A DNA stretch of 64,000 nucleotides. Origin: Candidatus Gastranaerophilales bacterium (GTDB taxonomy: Bacteria; Cyanobacteriota; Vampirovibrionia; Gastranaerophilales; Gastranaerophilaceae). Numbering within the stretch: the first letter of the stretch is position 1; every line of letters begins with the position of its first letter. The notes beneath the pieces were generated by a model, which saw only the letters and a list, made by a program, of their open reading frames with translations, was not told the DNA's origin and did no database searches. The stretch is from the NCBI GenBank assembly GCA_944323255.1, contig CALURU010000007.1, forward strand, positions 48,811 through 112,810, in the 5' to 3' direction. Positions 8,286 to 15,986 of this stretch are shown here, one piece after another. The position numbers were made by a program, and so were the translations under genes.

Positions 8286-8600
8286 TTATTTCTTAATCAA
8301 AGAATTCCAATAATCCTTTTCTGCCTGAATTGCATCTTTTGTTGCCTGACGTCTTTCTTGAGCTTCCTGTCTTTGCTTTTCTCTTGCAGCTTGTCTTTCT
8401 TCCTGCTGTTTTTTCAGCTCTGCCTGCTTAGCTTCGTTAGCTTTTTGCTGAGCCTCCATCTTAGAATTAAATTCTTTTTCCTTTTCAGTTATTGGAGATA
8501 ACTTCTTGTTTACATAATTTTCTAATCTTGATTCTGCAGCATTTGCAGCAATTGAGCCTGTAAGTGCAATAATAGCTAAAACTGTAAATAATTTTTTCAT
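8286..8600 (-). CDS. Secreted, highly charged coiled-coil protein (paralogue 1)
   Basis: 104 residues from ATG 8600, which has AAAGGAG upstream; longer in-frame starts lack a ribosome site. A signal peptide (MKKLFTVLAIIALTGSIAANA, then AES) is followed by NYVNKKLSPITEKEKEFNS, matching the paralogue downstream. The rest is an Ala/Gln/Glu/Lys/Arg helix (QAELKKQQEERQAAREKQRQ) ending in KDYWNSLIKK. First gene of a two-gene operon ending at the terminator near 7886. Function unknown. Confidence 0.72.
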   Translation of the reverse strand: MKKLFTVLAIIALTGSIAANAAESRLENYVNKKLSPITEKEKEFNSKMEAQQKANEAKQAELKKQQEERQAAREKQRQEAQERRQATKDAIQAEKDYWNSLIKK

Positions 8601-8682
8601 AATATAACTCCTTTCTCTCATACCGTAACATTTAATCACATAATAATAAACGAAACAAGAACATAGTTTGTTCAAAATCTGA

Positions 8683-8711
8683 TTTACGTATTAATAATTT
8701 TTAAGTATAAT
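8683..8711 (+). promoter_or_regulatory. Leaderless promoter of the WecG/TagA gene
   Basis: TTTACG (8683-8688), a 17-nt spacer, TATAAT (8706-8711), 6 nt, then ATG 8718. No ribosome-binding site fits between box and start. Confidence 0.65.
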
Positions 8712-8717
8712 GAGATT

Positions 8718-9437
8718 ATGAGCGTAGAATTATTAGGGTTTAGCATAGATAATTACTCTTTTGAAGAAGCTGTTACAAAAGCCAAAAGTTTGATAGACGG
8801 AGACAGAGTCGCACAGGTCATTACTATCAATCCGGAAATGTTTCAAGCCGCCGAAAAAGACTCTTATTTTGCAAGTATTATACGTGATGCCGAAATGGTT
8901 ATACCGGATGGGGTCGGTGTAAAGTTGGGGCTTAAACTCACAGGACAAAATGCAGCGAGAATTCCAGGAATAGATTTTGCTAAAAGACTCTTAAAAGAAG
9001 CTGCACTTAGTAACATTCCGGTTGCAATAGTCGGCTCTAAGGAAGAAGTTATTACAAAAGCAATTGAAAATTTGCACAAAGAAATAAGCGGTTTAAACAT
9101 AGTGTACTACCACAACGGGTATTTCAAAGATGACAATGAAATTTATGAAGGGTTAAAAAAATCTTCTCCAAAACTTATACTGATTGCAATGGGCTCACCA
9201 AAACAGGAAAAATTTATCTACGAAGCGAAAAAAATCCTGAATCCTGCATTAATGGTAGGAATCGGCGGAAGCCTTGACGTTTGGTCAGGAACAGTTAAAA
9301 GAGCACCTAAAATCTTTCAAAGTCTTGGTTTGGAATGGTTCTACAGAACAATTACACAGCCTTCCAGATTCAAGAGAATTTTTCCGGCGCTGCCGCTATT
9401 TTTGGTAAAAGTTTTAAGTTATAAAGATAAAATATAA
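8718..9437 (+). CDS. WecG/TagA/CpsF family glycosyltransferase (GT26)
   Basis: 239 residues. Family landmarks are NPEMFQAAEKD, the ADL-like region with IPDGVGVKLGLKL, RIPGIDFAKRLL, VGSKEEV and MGSPKQEKFI, followed by VGIGGSLDVWSGTVKRAPK and GLEWFYRT near the end. These enzymes add N-acetylmannosamine (or a related sugar) to a lipid-linked GlcNAc at the membrane surface during surface-polysaccharide or teichoic-acid linkage synthesis. The exact sugar cannot be told. Followed at 9 nt by the transketolase gene. Confidence 0.88.
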   Translation: MSVELLGFSIDNYSFEEAVTKAKSLIDGDRVAQVITINPEMFQAAEKDSYFASIIRDAEMVIPDGVGVKLGLKLTGQNAARIPGIDFAKRLLKEAALSNIPVAIVGSKEEVITKAIENLHKEISGLNIVYYHNGYFKDDNEIYEGLKKSSPKLILIAMGSPKQEKFIYEAKKILNPALMVGIGGSLDVWSGTVKRAPKIFQSLGLEWFYRTITQPSRFKRIFPALPLFLVKVLSYKDKI

Positions 9438-9446
9438 GGGGCTAAA

Positions 9447-10277
9447 ATGTTAACTGATACAGAAAGAGAAGAACTTAAAAAATCTGCAAGAGAAGTCAGA
9501 AAAAATATTGTAAAAATGGTTCACAATTCAAAATCCGGACATCCGGGTGGCTCACTTTCCGGAGCTGATATTCTGACTGTATTATACAAAAAATCTCTGA
9601 ATATCCCGTCTGAATGGGATAAATCGCCCGAATTTGAGACAAGAGACCGATTTATTCTCTCTAAAGGGCACGCTTCACCTCTTCTGTATTCAATTTTAGC
9701 AATGAAGGGAATTATTCCGGAAGAAGAATTAATGACTTTCAGGAAAATAAACTCCAGACTTCAAGGTCATCCGGCGAAAAAATACCTGCCCGGAATTGAA
9801 ACTTCTACGGGTTCTCTAGGACAAGGATTATCAATCGGCTGCGGCATGGCTCTCGGGTTGAAATTAAAAAACAACCCGGCACATGTAGTTGTATATACAG
9901 GTGACGGAGAGTTACAGGAAGGCTCTTGCTGGGAAGCTATAATGCAGGCTGCACATCGAAAACTTGACAACCTAATTGCCATTATTGACAGAAACGGTCT
10001 GCAAATTGATGGTCAAACGGAAAATGTCATGGCACTTGATAACCTAAACGACAAACTAAGAGCTTTTAATTGGGATGTAATAGAAATCAACGGTCATAAT
10101 TATGACGAAATATACATGGCAGTAGAAAAAGCAAAGAAATGCACCAAGCCTTGCGCAATTATTGCTCATACAATAAAAGGCAAAGGTGTTTCATTTATGG
10201 AAAATCAAGCCGGATGGCACGGAAAAGCTCCTGATGACGAACAACTGGCTCAAGCATTAAAAGAACTTGGAGAATAA
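9447..10277 (+). CDS. Transketolase, N-terminal (thiamine diphosphate-binding) subunit
   Basis: 276 residues, the size of the N-terminal half of split transketolases. It has KSGHPGGSLSGADIL, LSKGHASPLLY, the TPP/Mg motif GDGELQEGSCWEA and IIDRNGLQIDG, and the domain-closing TIKGKGVSFMENQAGWHG. A working enzyme needs the C-terminal subunit, normally the next gene; here a small Cys protein follows instead, so the partner must lie elsewhere. GGGG precedes the start. Confidence 0.9.
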   Translation: MLTDTEREELKKSAREVRKNIVKMVHNSKSGHPGGSLSGADILTVLYKKSLNIPSEWDKSPEFETRDRFILSKGHASPLLYSILAMKGIIPEEELMTFRKINSRLQGHPAKKYLPGIETSTGSLGQGLSIGCGMALGLKLKNNPAHVVVYTGDGELQEGSCWEAIMQAAHRKLDNLIAIIDRNGLQIDGQTENVMALDNLNDKLRAFNWDVIEINGHNYDEIYMAVEKAKKCTKPCAIIAHTIKGKGVSFMENQAGWHGKAPDDEQLAQALKELGE

Positions 10278-10281
10278 TTTT

Positions 10282-10500
10282 ATGGAAATGATTAAAACCT
10301 GCCCGTTTTCAGAAAACAAAGTTTGTAATGACGAATGCCCTCTGTTTATTTCACCGGATGAATTAAACGAATTTGTTGCGGCAAGACTGTCATCAATTGG
10401 TGTTCTGGACAGAGCAGCGGGAGAATGCTCACTTAAAATGCTTGCTCTTAGCCAGAGCCGCTATATATTTGAAAACTCAAATACCCGAGGGGGGGGGTAA
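10282..10500 (+). CDS. Small Cys-containing protein of unknown function, with a G9 tract at its end
   Basis: 72 residues from ATG 10282; GGAG at 10269-10272 gives 9-nt spacing. The N-terminus has two Cys pairs (TCPFSENKVCNDECPLF), reminiscent of a small metal site, and C-terminally a helical segment. The last codons are a run of nine G giving Gly-Gly-Gly-stop. Loss of one G would fuse a 25-residue hydrophobic tail ending at 10576. It overlaps the transketolase transcript and may be cotranscribed. Family not recognised. Confidence 0.55.
   Translation: MEMIKTCPFSENKVCNDECPLFISPDELNEFVAARLSSIGVLDRAAGECSLKMLALSQSRYIFENSNTRGGG
10489..10497 (+). repeat. Homopolymeric G9 tract at the end of the small Cys protein gene
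   Basis: Nine consecutive G directly before TAA in an AT-rich genome. Such tracts are prone to slipped-strand length change. Confidence 0.8.
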
Positions 10501-10575
10501 ATATATTGGGATTGGGAAGCATTACTACCGGCTGAGTATATTTTTTTTTGTAAATATATTTTTCTTTATTAGTTA

Positions 10576-10823
10576 GTTAATGTCGGCTTGGTAAAGCCGA
10601 CCTACAATTAACATTTGTATAGCTTGATTTATCAATTTTATCTTATATAATCCTGAAAATTAACAATGTCTTATTAAATCATGTAGTTAATGTCGGCTTA
10701 GTAAAGCCGACCTACAATAAGCATTTGTATAGTCTGTTTTATTAATTTTATTTTATATAATACTGAAAATTAACAATGTTTTTTTAAACCATGTAGGTCG
10801 GCTTTACCAAGCCGACATTAACT
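10576..10823. repeat. Two 110-nt direct repeats plus an inverted hairpin copy (MITE/REP-like)
   Basis: Two units of exactly 110 nt (10576-10685 and 10686-10795) each begin with GTTAATGTCGGCTT and contain a hairpin GTCGGCTT/AAGCCGAC, then an AT-rich body with TTATATAAT. An inverted copy of the hairpin head closes the array (10796-10823). The whole 320-nt gap between genes is this element. The inverted copy supplies the TAA stop of the convergent methyltransferase gene. Confidence 0.85.
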
Positions 10824-11552
10824 TTTAAAAATTTCATACAAAATAACACCGGCAGAAATGCTTAAATTTAAAGATTCAACCTTGGTATCCATCTCTATTG
10901 TTACGTTTTGGGTCGCAAAGTTTTTTAATGCATCACTTAAACCTGTAGATTCAGCACCAAACATAACAAGAATTCTATTTTGCGGCTTAAAATCCCTTAA
11001 CCAAATTGTATTATCTGTTTTTGGAAGCGTTGCGACTCTTTCATAGCCGCTAAATTTTGATTCTAATTCGGAAAAGTCATTTATCTCAAAAACAGGTATT
11101 TTCCATAAATTTCCGACAGAAGAACGGACGCATTTCGGGTTATACAAATCAACCGTATCACCGTATAATATCAAAGCATCCACCCCAAACGCAGCGGAAG
11201 TACGTAAAATTGTTCCCAAATTTCCCGCATCTTTTATATTTTCCAATAAAACAACCTTCTTATAATCCGAATTCCATTTTCTATCCGGTTTTCTCGCAAC
11301 TGCCACAGTCTTTGGCGGTGTTGAGGTTGAAGAAATTTTAGCCAGAACAGCCTCGGTCGTTTCAATACCCTCCGGAAACTTTTCGTACCCTTCAAGCTTA
11401 AAAGTCCTTACAAGTTCAAGACCTGACTCTATTGCTTCTTCAATACACTTATCACCCTCAAGCAGAAATTGTCCGCTCTCATCACGGTATTTTCGCTGCA
11501 AAAGCTTAGCCGTTTCTTTTACAAGATCATTGTTTACACTTGTTATTTTCAT
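10818..11552 (-). CDS. SpoU/TrmH-family RNA 2'-O-methyltransferase
   Basis: 244 residues. The N-terminal substrate-binding domain (KLLQRKYRDESGQFLLEG) precedes a SPOUT knot with the three family motifs: NIKDAGNLGTILRTSAAFG, VMFGAESTGLSD and LNLSISAGVILYEI. It methylates ribose in rRNA or tRNA using SAM; the target nucleotide cannot be assigned. The start overlaps the aminopeptidase stop by 4 nt (ATGA). The stop codon lies inside the inverted repeat head at 10796-10823, so the original C-terminus may have been altered by repeat insertion. Confidence 0.87.
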   Translation of the reverse strand: MKITSVNNDLVKETAKLLQRKYRDESGQFLLEGDKCIEEAIESGLELVRTFKLEGYEKFPEGIETTEAVLAKISSTSTPPKTVAVARKPDRKWNSDYKKVVLLENIKDAGNLGTILRTSAAFGVDALILYGDTVDLYNPKCVRSSVGNLWKIPVFEINDFSELESKFSGYERVATLPKTDNTIWLRDFKPQNRILVMFGAESTGLSDALKNFATQNVTIEMDTKVESLNLSISAGVILYEIFKS

Positions 11553-13057
11553 AAGATTTCAAAATCCTTTAACCACTCTTTTTCCTGCTCCGACAACAAA
11601 TCATAGTCAATCATTTTGCCTTCGTAGCCCATTTTTACAAAAGAATGGATTTTACCGTCTTTCATATAGCAGGAATTTTCAAGCCTTACACCAAAATGCT
11701 CAGGATGATAAAGTCCCGGCTCAATAGTAAAAGTCATATTATCCTGAATTACCGTATGGGCTATTTCTGTCTGATTTAGAGCTGGCGGAGCCTCATGCAC
11801 ATTTATGCCAATTCCATGCCCCAGCCCGTGAGAAAAAGTAAAACCTGCAATTTTATCGTCCAGAATTGAATGTGCCATTGAATCAAGCTCAAATCCGGTT
11901 ATATTTTTCTCCCTCGCCTTAGAGGAGAGGGACGGGGTGAGGTGGCAATTGAACGCATTCAGGAAAGCTTTTAATACTGTTGTATAAACCTTTCTTTGCA
12001 AATCAGAAGGTTTTCCTTTCACAAAAACTCTTGTAATATCTGTTGCAAGCCCGCTTTCATAATACGCCCCGCAATCTATTAAAACGAGCGACCCCTCGGT
12101 TAAAATTACATCTTTAGCGTTTTTTGCATAATGCGCAAGTGCCGAATTTTGGTTTATTGCAACAATAGAATTGAAACTCAATGACTTTGCGCCATATTTT
12201 ATAAACTCCTCTCTTAGTCTTGTTGCTATATCAAACTCAGAAAGATTATCATTCGCTTCTATATACTCTCTTATGGCATTCACAGCCTTATCCGTTTTTT
12301 CAAAAGCACTTTTGTATGCCTCGATTTCTTCGTCAGTTTTAACCGCCTTCATAAATTTAATCTCTGACTGTTTGGAAACAGGATTCTTAATCAATGCATA
12401 GTCATACGCATTGATGGAAGCTTTATCTATGACTAATTTTCCCTCAAAATTTCTCAAGAATTTCTCACAGTCCTTGTTATCTGTAAATAACCTGCGCTCA
12501 CTTCCGTTAATATAAAGTTTTGCCCAGATTTTAGACGAACAATCCCTTGAAAATTCTCGCATTCCGGTTAAATAAGAGACTTCTTCAAGATTAGTTATAA
12601 ATACCGACTCATCCGGAGTAAATTTTATCGGACACATTGCCTGAACCGGTTGTTCAATATGCGGTTCGGTAAAATCATTTATCGGATCATTCTCAAGAAG
12701 TTTAATTTTAAACCCGCTAAATCCCTCTAACCGTTTTTGAGAAACCTTTTTAGCCACAATACCTAATACCTTATCAGGATTTATAAGCTTTTTAATTTCC
12801 TCATCCTGTCGTTGCCCAAGCCCCAGTTTTACAACCGTAACGCCCGCTTTAGCTTCCATATCAGCCTGAGTATGATACCTTCCGTCAACAAAAAGATAAA
12901 TATTATCCTCTGTTATCAGTGCATCTCCTGTAGAGCCGGAAAAACCCGTCAAAGTATACCTTGCATTTTCAGACAATGCAGGATATTCAACTAAATACTC
13001 ATTTGTACAATTTACAAGCAGATAGTCCAAATCTAATTTCTTTAATAATTCATTCAT
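11549..13057 (-). CDS. Aminopeptidase P family (Xaa-Pro peptidase, M24B) with in-frame repeat insertion
   Basis: 502 residues. A creatinase-type N-terminal domain is followed by the pita-bread catalytic domain. Metal ligands are visible in VLIDCGAYYESGLATDITRVF (two Asp), FSHGLGHGIG (His), FTIEPGLY (Glu) and GVRLENS (Glu). It removes N-terminal residues before proline. Between LNAFN and NITGFELD there is a 14-residue insertion (CHLTPSLSSKAREK) encoded by a GC-rich palindromic repeat. The active-site residues are unaffected, so the enzyme may still work. Overlaps the methyltransferase start by 4 nt; the PPIase stop lies 3 nt upstream. Confidence 0.88.
   Translation of the reverse strand: MNELLKKLDLDYLLVNCTNEYLVEYPALSENARYTLTGFSGSTGDALITEDNIYLFVDGRYHTQADMEAKAGVTVVKLGLGQRQDEEIKKLINPDKVLGIVAKKVSQKRLEGFSGFKIKLLENDPINDFTEPHIEQPVQAMCPIKFTPDESVFITNLEEVSYLTGMREFSRDCSSKIWAKLYINGSERRLFTDNKDCEKFLRNFEGKLVIDKASINAYDYALIKNPVSKQSEIKFMKAVKTDEEIEAYKSAFEKTDKAVNAIREYIEANDNLSEFDIATRLREEFIKYGAKSLSFNSIVAINQNSALAHYAKNAKDVILTEGSLVLIDCGAYYESGLATDITRVFVKGKPSDLQRKVYTTVLKAFLNAFNCHLTPSLSSKAREKNITGFELDSMAHSILDDKIAGFTFSHGLGHGIGINVHEAPPALNQTEIAHTVIQDNMTFTIEPGLYHPEHFGVRLENSCYMKDGKIHSFVKMGYEGKMIDYDLLSEQEKEWLKDFEIL
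11908..11946. repeat. GC-rich palindromic element inserted inside the aminopeptidase gene
   Basis: CCCTC-G-CCT-TAG-AGG-A-GAGGG (11911-11931) is a hairpin followed by ACGGGGTGAGG, a form widely seen as intergenic REP-like repeats. It is read in frame here without a stop. Base composition is sharply GC-rich compared with the flanks. Confidence 0.75.
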
Positions 13058-13060
13058 AAA

Positions 13061-13339
13061 TTACTCATCAATATCAGTCAGTTTTATCAAATGCCAGCCG
13101 AATTGAGTCTCTACAGGTTCGGAAACTTCGCCTTTTTTAAGAGCAAATGCAGCATCTTCAAACGGCTTAACCATCATCCCCTTGCCAAACCATCTCAAAT
13201 CTCCGCCATCTCTTCCTGACGGGCATTTAGAATACTCTTTTGCCAGATCTTCAAACGCAACACCATTTTGAATATCTAAAAGCAAATTTTCTGCCTGTTC
13301 TTTTGTATCCACTAAAATATGACTAGCTCTGATTTTCAT
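13061..13339 (-). CDS. Parvulin-type peptidyl-prolyl cis-trans isomerase
   Basis: 92 residues, a single rotamase (PpiC) domain without signal peptide: ASHILVDTKEQAENLL at the start, EYSKCPSGRDGGDLRWFGKGMMVKPFEDAAFALKKGEVSEPVETQFGWHLIKL at the end, covering the canonical substrate-site residues. A cytoplasmic stand-alone foldase like E. coli PpiC. AGGAG precedes the start and the aminopeptidase follows after 3 nt. Confidence 0.92.
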   Translation of the reverse strand: MKIRASHILVDTKEQAENLLLDIQNGVAFEDLAKEYSKCPSGRDGGDLRWFGKGMMVKPFEDAAFALKKGEVSEPVETQFGWHLIKLTDIDE

Positions 13340-13409
13340 TTTTCTTCTCCTTTATATAAAACCTCACCTGCGGTTGTAATTTTCGCAACTGCTCAAATAT
13401 AACCACTTC

Positions 13410-13440
13410 CTCTCCACCTTCCGCTTCGCTGCCTGGAGAG
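13410..13440. repeat. GC-rich palindromic repeat upstream of the PPIase gene
   Basis: CTCTCCA (13410-13416) pairs with TGGAGAG (13434-13440) around a GC-rich loop containing CCGCTTCGCTGCC. Of a different family from the repeat at 11908. Confidence 0.6.
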
Positions 13441-13462
13441 AAGATATTCTAAATAATAACAA

Positions 13463-13489
13463 AAGAGCGGCTTTTATACAACCGCTCTT
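13463..13489 (-). terminator. Second terminator downstream of rplA
   Basis: Stem AAGAGCGG/CCGCTCTT with a loop of about 11 nt, followed on the minus strand by TTGTT. Confidence 0.6.
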
Positions 13490-13498
13490 CTATTATCT

Positions 13499-13526
13499 AA
13501 AAAAAAGGCTAATCTTTCGATTAGCC
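13499..13526 (-). terminator. Terminator of the rpmG-secE-nusG-rplK-rplA transcript
   Basis: On the minus strand GGCTAATC-GAAA-GATTAGCC is followed by eight T. It lies just after the rplA stop. Confidence 0.9.
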
Positions 13527-13533
13527 GTAAATA

Positions 13534-14259
13534 TCAACCAACAATTTCTTTAACTTCTGCCTGCAGGTTCTTAGAATCAATCTTAATGCTCGGTCCCATT
13601 GTTGTTGTCAAATAAATTGACTTAACATAAGTTCCCTTTGCTGCAGAAGGCTTAGCTCTTAAAACTGCGTCAACTAATGTTCCGTAGTTCTTAACCAAAT
13701 CTTCATTTGAGAACTGAACTTTACCGATAGGGCAGTGAATCATACCCTGTTTGTCAGCTCTAAACTCAACTTTACCTGCTTTTGCATCTTTAACTGCTTT
13801 TGCGATATCTAAAGTAACAGTACCTGTCTTAGGGTTTGGCATCAAGCCTTTTGGACCTAAAACTCTACCTAATTTACCTAACATACCCATACAGTCAGGA
13901 GTTGCAATTAATGTATCAAATTCAAACCAGCCGCCTGCAATTTTATCGATAATATCTTCTGTTCCGTAGAAATCAGCGCCTGCATCCTTTGCTTCATTAA
14001 CCTTTGCACCTTTAGCAATAACGCAAACACGAACTTCTTTACCTAAACCTGCCGGTAATACAACAGTAGATCTGATCTGCTGTTCAGCATGCTTAACTTC
14101 AATACCTAATCTCATATGGCATTCAACTGTCTCATTGAATTTTGCAACTTCTTTAGATATTTCCTGTAATTTATTAAGAGCATCACGACCGCTAGCCGGT
14201 TGTTGGAAATCAGCTAACAATTCCTGAAGCTTTCTTTGTTTTTTAGTTAATTTTGACAT
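13534..14259 (-). CDS. rplA: 50S ribosomal protein L1
   Basis: 241 residues. The L1 signature region is intact: [44 protein letters not shown] and [21 protein letters not shown]1 forms the mobile stalk of the 50S subunit and commonly represses its own mRNA. A 117-nt spacer separates it from rplK and holds a small hairpin (GGACT/AGTCC) before a TAATACCATGAAAGGA start region that resembles that of rplK. Confidence 0.97.
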   Translation of the reverse strand: MSKLTKKQRKLQELLADFQQPASGRDALNKLQEISKEVAKFNETVECHMRLGIEVKHAEQQIRSTVVLPAGLGKEVRVCVIAKGAKVNEAKDAGADFYGTEDIIDKIAGGWFEFDTLIATPDCMGMLGKLGRVLGPKGLMPNPKTGTVTLDIAKAVKDAKAGKVEFRADKQGMIHCPIGKVQFSNEDLVKNYGTLVDAVLRAKPSAAKGTYVKSIYLTTTMGPSIKIDSKNLQAEVKEIVG

Positions 14260-14376
14260 TTTTCTTATCCTTTCATGGTATTAGCGGACTAAAGTCCTTC
14301 CATTAATTCTATTTCTAACTTACATGTGTGTAACAGTAAACAGGGAGTGGGAACAATTTGTCCTTATATTTACCTC

Positions 14377-14805
14377 TTAGCCCTCTTTTACGGTAACACC
14401 CATAGCTCTGCAAGAGCCTTTAATCATGTTTACAGCAGCTTCCATAGAAGTAGCATTCAAATCATTCATCTTGATTTTTGCAATTTCTTCTAACTGTTCT
14501 CTTGTAATTTCAGCAACTTTAGTTTTGTTAGGCACTGCAGAACCTTTTGATAAGTTTAATGCCTTTTTAATCAAAACCGGAGCCGGAGGTGATTTTGTAA
14601 CAAAAGTGAAACTTCTGTCTTCATATACATCAATAACAACAGGGATGATATATCCTGCTTGTGATTCAGTTCTTGCATTGAACTGTTTGCAGAAATCCAT
14701 AATATTTACACCGTGCTGACCTAATGCAGGACCAACAGGAGGTGACGGATTTGCTTTACCTGCTTCAATTTGCAGTTTAATTTTACCTACTACTTTTTTT
14801 GCCAT
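14377..14805 (-). CDS. rplK: 50S ribosomal protein L11
   Basis: 142 residues, starting [36 protein letters not shown] and ending with the RNA-binding domain ([10 protein letters not shown]). It forms the GTPase-associated centre with 23S rRNA. The usual place next to nusG and rplA is kept. AAGGAG precedes the start. Confidence 0.97.
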   Translation of the reverse strand: MAKKVVGKIKLQIEAGKANPSPPVGPALGQHGVNIMDFCKQFNARTESQAGYIIPVVIDVYEDRSFTFVTKSPPAPVLIKKALNLSKGSAVPNKTKVAEITREQLEEIAKIKMNDLNATSMEAAVNMIKGSCRAMGVTVKEG

Positions 14806-14862
14806 TTTTTTCTCCTTTCGTGGTACTAACGGGGGGCATCCCCTTCCACGGTCTTAGTGTTG
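14806..14862 (-). promoter_or_regulatory. Hairpin leader of rplK
   Basis: On the minus strand CCGTGG...CCACG encloses a GGGG...CCCC helix just before AAAGGAG. A similar but weaker arrangement precedes rplA, and the two start regions share the pattern TA(G/A)TACCA(C/T)GAAAGGA. Ribosomal-protein feedback is a possible role. Confidence 0.45.
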
Positions 14863-14927
14863 TTTTACTAAAGGGTTATTGTATCGTCAGAATTGTTTTT
14901 TCAAAACCGACTCTTTACGTTTACCCC

Positions 14928-15539
14928 CTACAGTTTTTGAATTTGTTTATATTCTAATTCAACCGGAGTTTCACGTCCGAAAATTGAAACCATTGCTCTG
15001 AGTTTAGCCTTATCAGGGTAAACTTCTGTAATATCACCAACAAACTCTGCGAATGGACCGGATATAATTCTAACTTTTTCGCCGACCTTAACATCCATTT
15101 CAACTTTTTGAGTCTGAGCAGTTGATCTGTGTATAATTTTCTTAATTTCGCTGTCTTTTGCAGGAATTGGCTTCTTAGCTGATCCAACAAATTTTGTAAC
15201 ACCGGCAGTATGGCGCACAACGTACCAGCTGTCCTCATCCATTATCATTTCTACAAGAACATAGCCCGGAAAAATCTTTTCTTCTTTTTCCTGCTTTCTG
15301 CCGCCTTTTATCTGGGTAATCGTTTTCTGCGGAACTTCTACTCTGAAAATCTTGTCACCCATATTCATATACTCAATACGTTTTTCAAGATTGCTCTTTA
15401 CTTTATTTTCGTAACCTGAATATGTGTGAACAATATACCAGCGCTTTTGATTTTTTTTATCTGAAGATTTATTATTTTCAGCCTCTAAATTCTCTTCCGC
15501 TGTTCCTTCATTCATAATATTTTCGTCTTTTTCAGTCAT
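14928..15539 (-). CDS. nusG: Transcription termination/antitermination protein NusG
   Basis: 203 residues. The N-terminal ~32 residues are an acidic extension rich in Glu and Asn. Then the NGN domain begins at KRWYIVHTYSGYE, with FPGYVLVEMIMDEDSWYVVRHTAGVTKFVG, and a C-terminal KOW domain at GEKVRIISGPFAEFVGDI. NusG binds RNA polymerase and couples it to Rho or the ribosome. Position between secE and rplK is the conserved one. A later Met (MNEGTA) is an alternative start. Confidence 0.96.
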   Translation of the reverse strand: MTEKDENIMNEGTAEENLEAENNKSSDKKNQKRWYIVHTYSGYENKVKSNLEKRIEYMNMGDKIFRVEVPQKTITQIKGGRKQEKEEKIFPGYVLVEMIMDEDSWYVVRHTAGVTKFVGSAKKPIPAKDSEIKKIIHRSTAQTQKVEMDVKVGEKVRIISGPFAEFVGDITEVYPDKAKLRAMVSIFGRETPVELEYKQIQKL

Positions 15540-15568
15540 TATTCTTACCCTTTTTCGCTTACATAAAT

Positions 15569-15793
15569 TTAATGCAAAGTGCGTATTAAACTTTCTAATT
15601 TATCAATTCCGAATTCCAGAACTTTGTCTGTTATAAAAATAAAAACAGTGAATACAAAAACAATTGCAACAACAAAGAAGGTCTCTACAATTACCTGATG
15701 TTTTTCAGGCCAGGTAATTTTTCCCCACTCTGTGCGTACGCCTTTAAAGTATGCCACTATATTTTTCTTTGCTATCTCAAAAGTATCGTTCAT
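15569..15793 (-). CDS. secE: Preprotein translocase subunit SecE
   Basis: 74 residues with a single C-terminal membrane span (FFVVAIVFVFTVFIFITDKVLEFGI) after the amphipathic helix FKGVRTEWGKITWPEKHQV, whose W-x-K-x-x-W-P pattern defines SecE. It is the essential small subunit of the SecYEG channel. Lies between tRNA-Trp and nusG. Confidence 0.95.
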   Translation of the reverse strand: MNDTFEIAKKNIVAYFKGVRTEWGKITWPEKHQVIVETFFVVAIVFVFTVFIFITDKVLEFGIDKLESLIRTLH

Positions 15794-15818
15794 CTGTTCT
15801 TACCTATATTCTATAATT

Positions 15819-15891
15819 CGCGCCCTGAAGGACTCGAACCCTCGACATCCGGTTTTGGAGACCGACGTTCTACCAACTGAACTAAGGACGC
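15819..15891 (-). tRNA. trnW: tRNA-Trp (anticodon CCA)
   Basis: On the minus strand, a 73-nt cloverleaf without encoded CCA: acceptor arms GCGTCCT and AGGGCGC pair fully (with a T-G wobble), the anticodon loop is CTCCAAA with CCA, and the T arm has GGTTCGAGTCC. The position between rpmG and secE is widespread in bacteria. Confidence 0.96.
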
Positions 15892-15986
15892 TTAGTAATG
15901 TGATTGTGTGACTAAGTGACTAAGTGACTAAGAATTATTCCGTTACTTAAATTTTCAGCCACATATCACCGAGTCACCATTCACTG

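Noticed and set aside
10373..10576. Separate ORF in the second frame over the G9 tract
   Set aside because: It has no ribosome site and overlaps the small Cys protein; only its end matters, as the possible slipped-frame tail.
10741..10795. AT-rich replication-origin-like repeats
   Set aside because: No DnaA boxes are seen; the sequence is explained by the 110-nt direct repeat.
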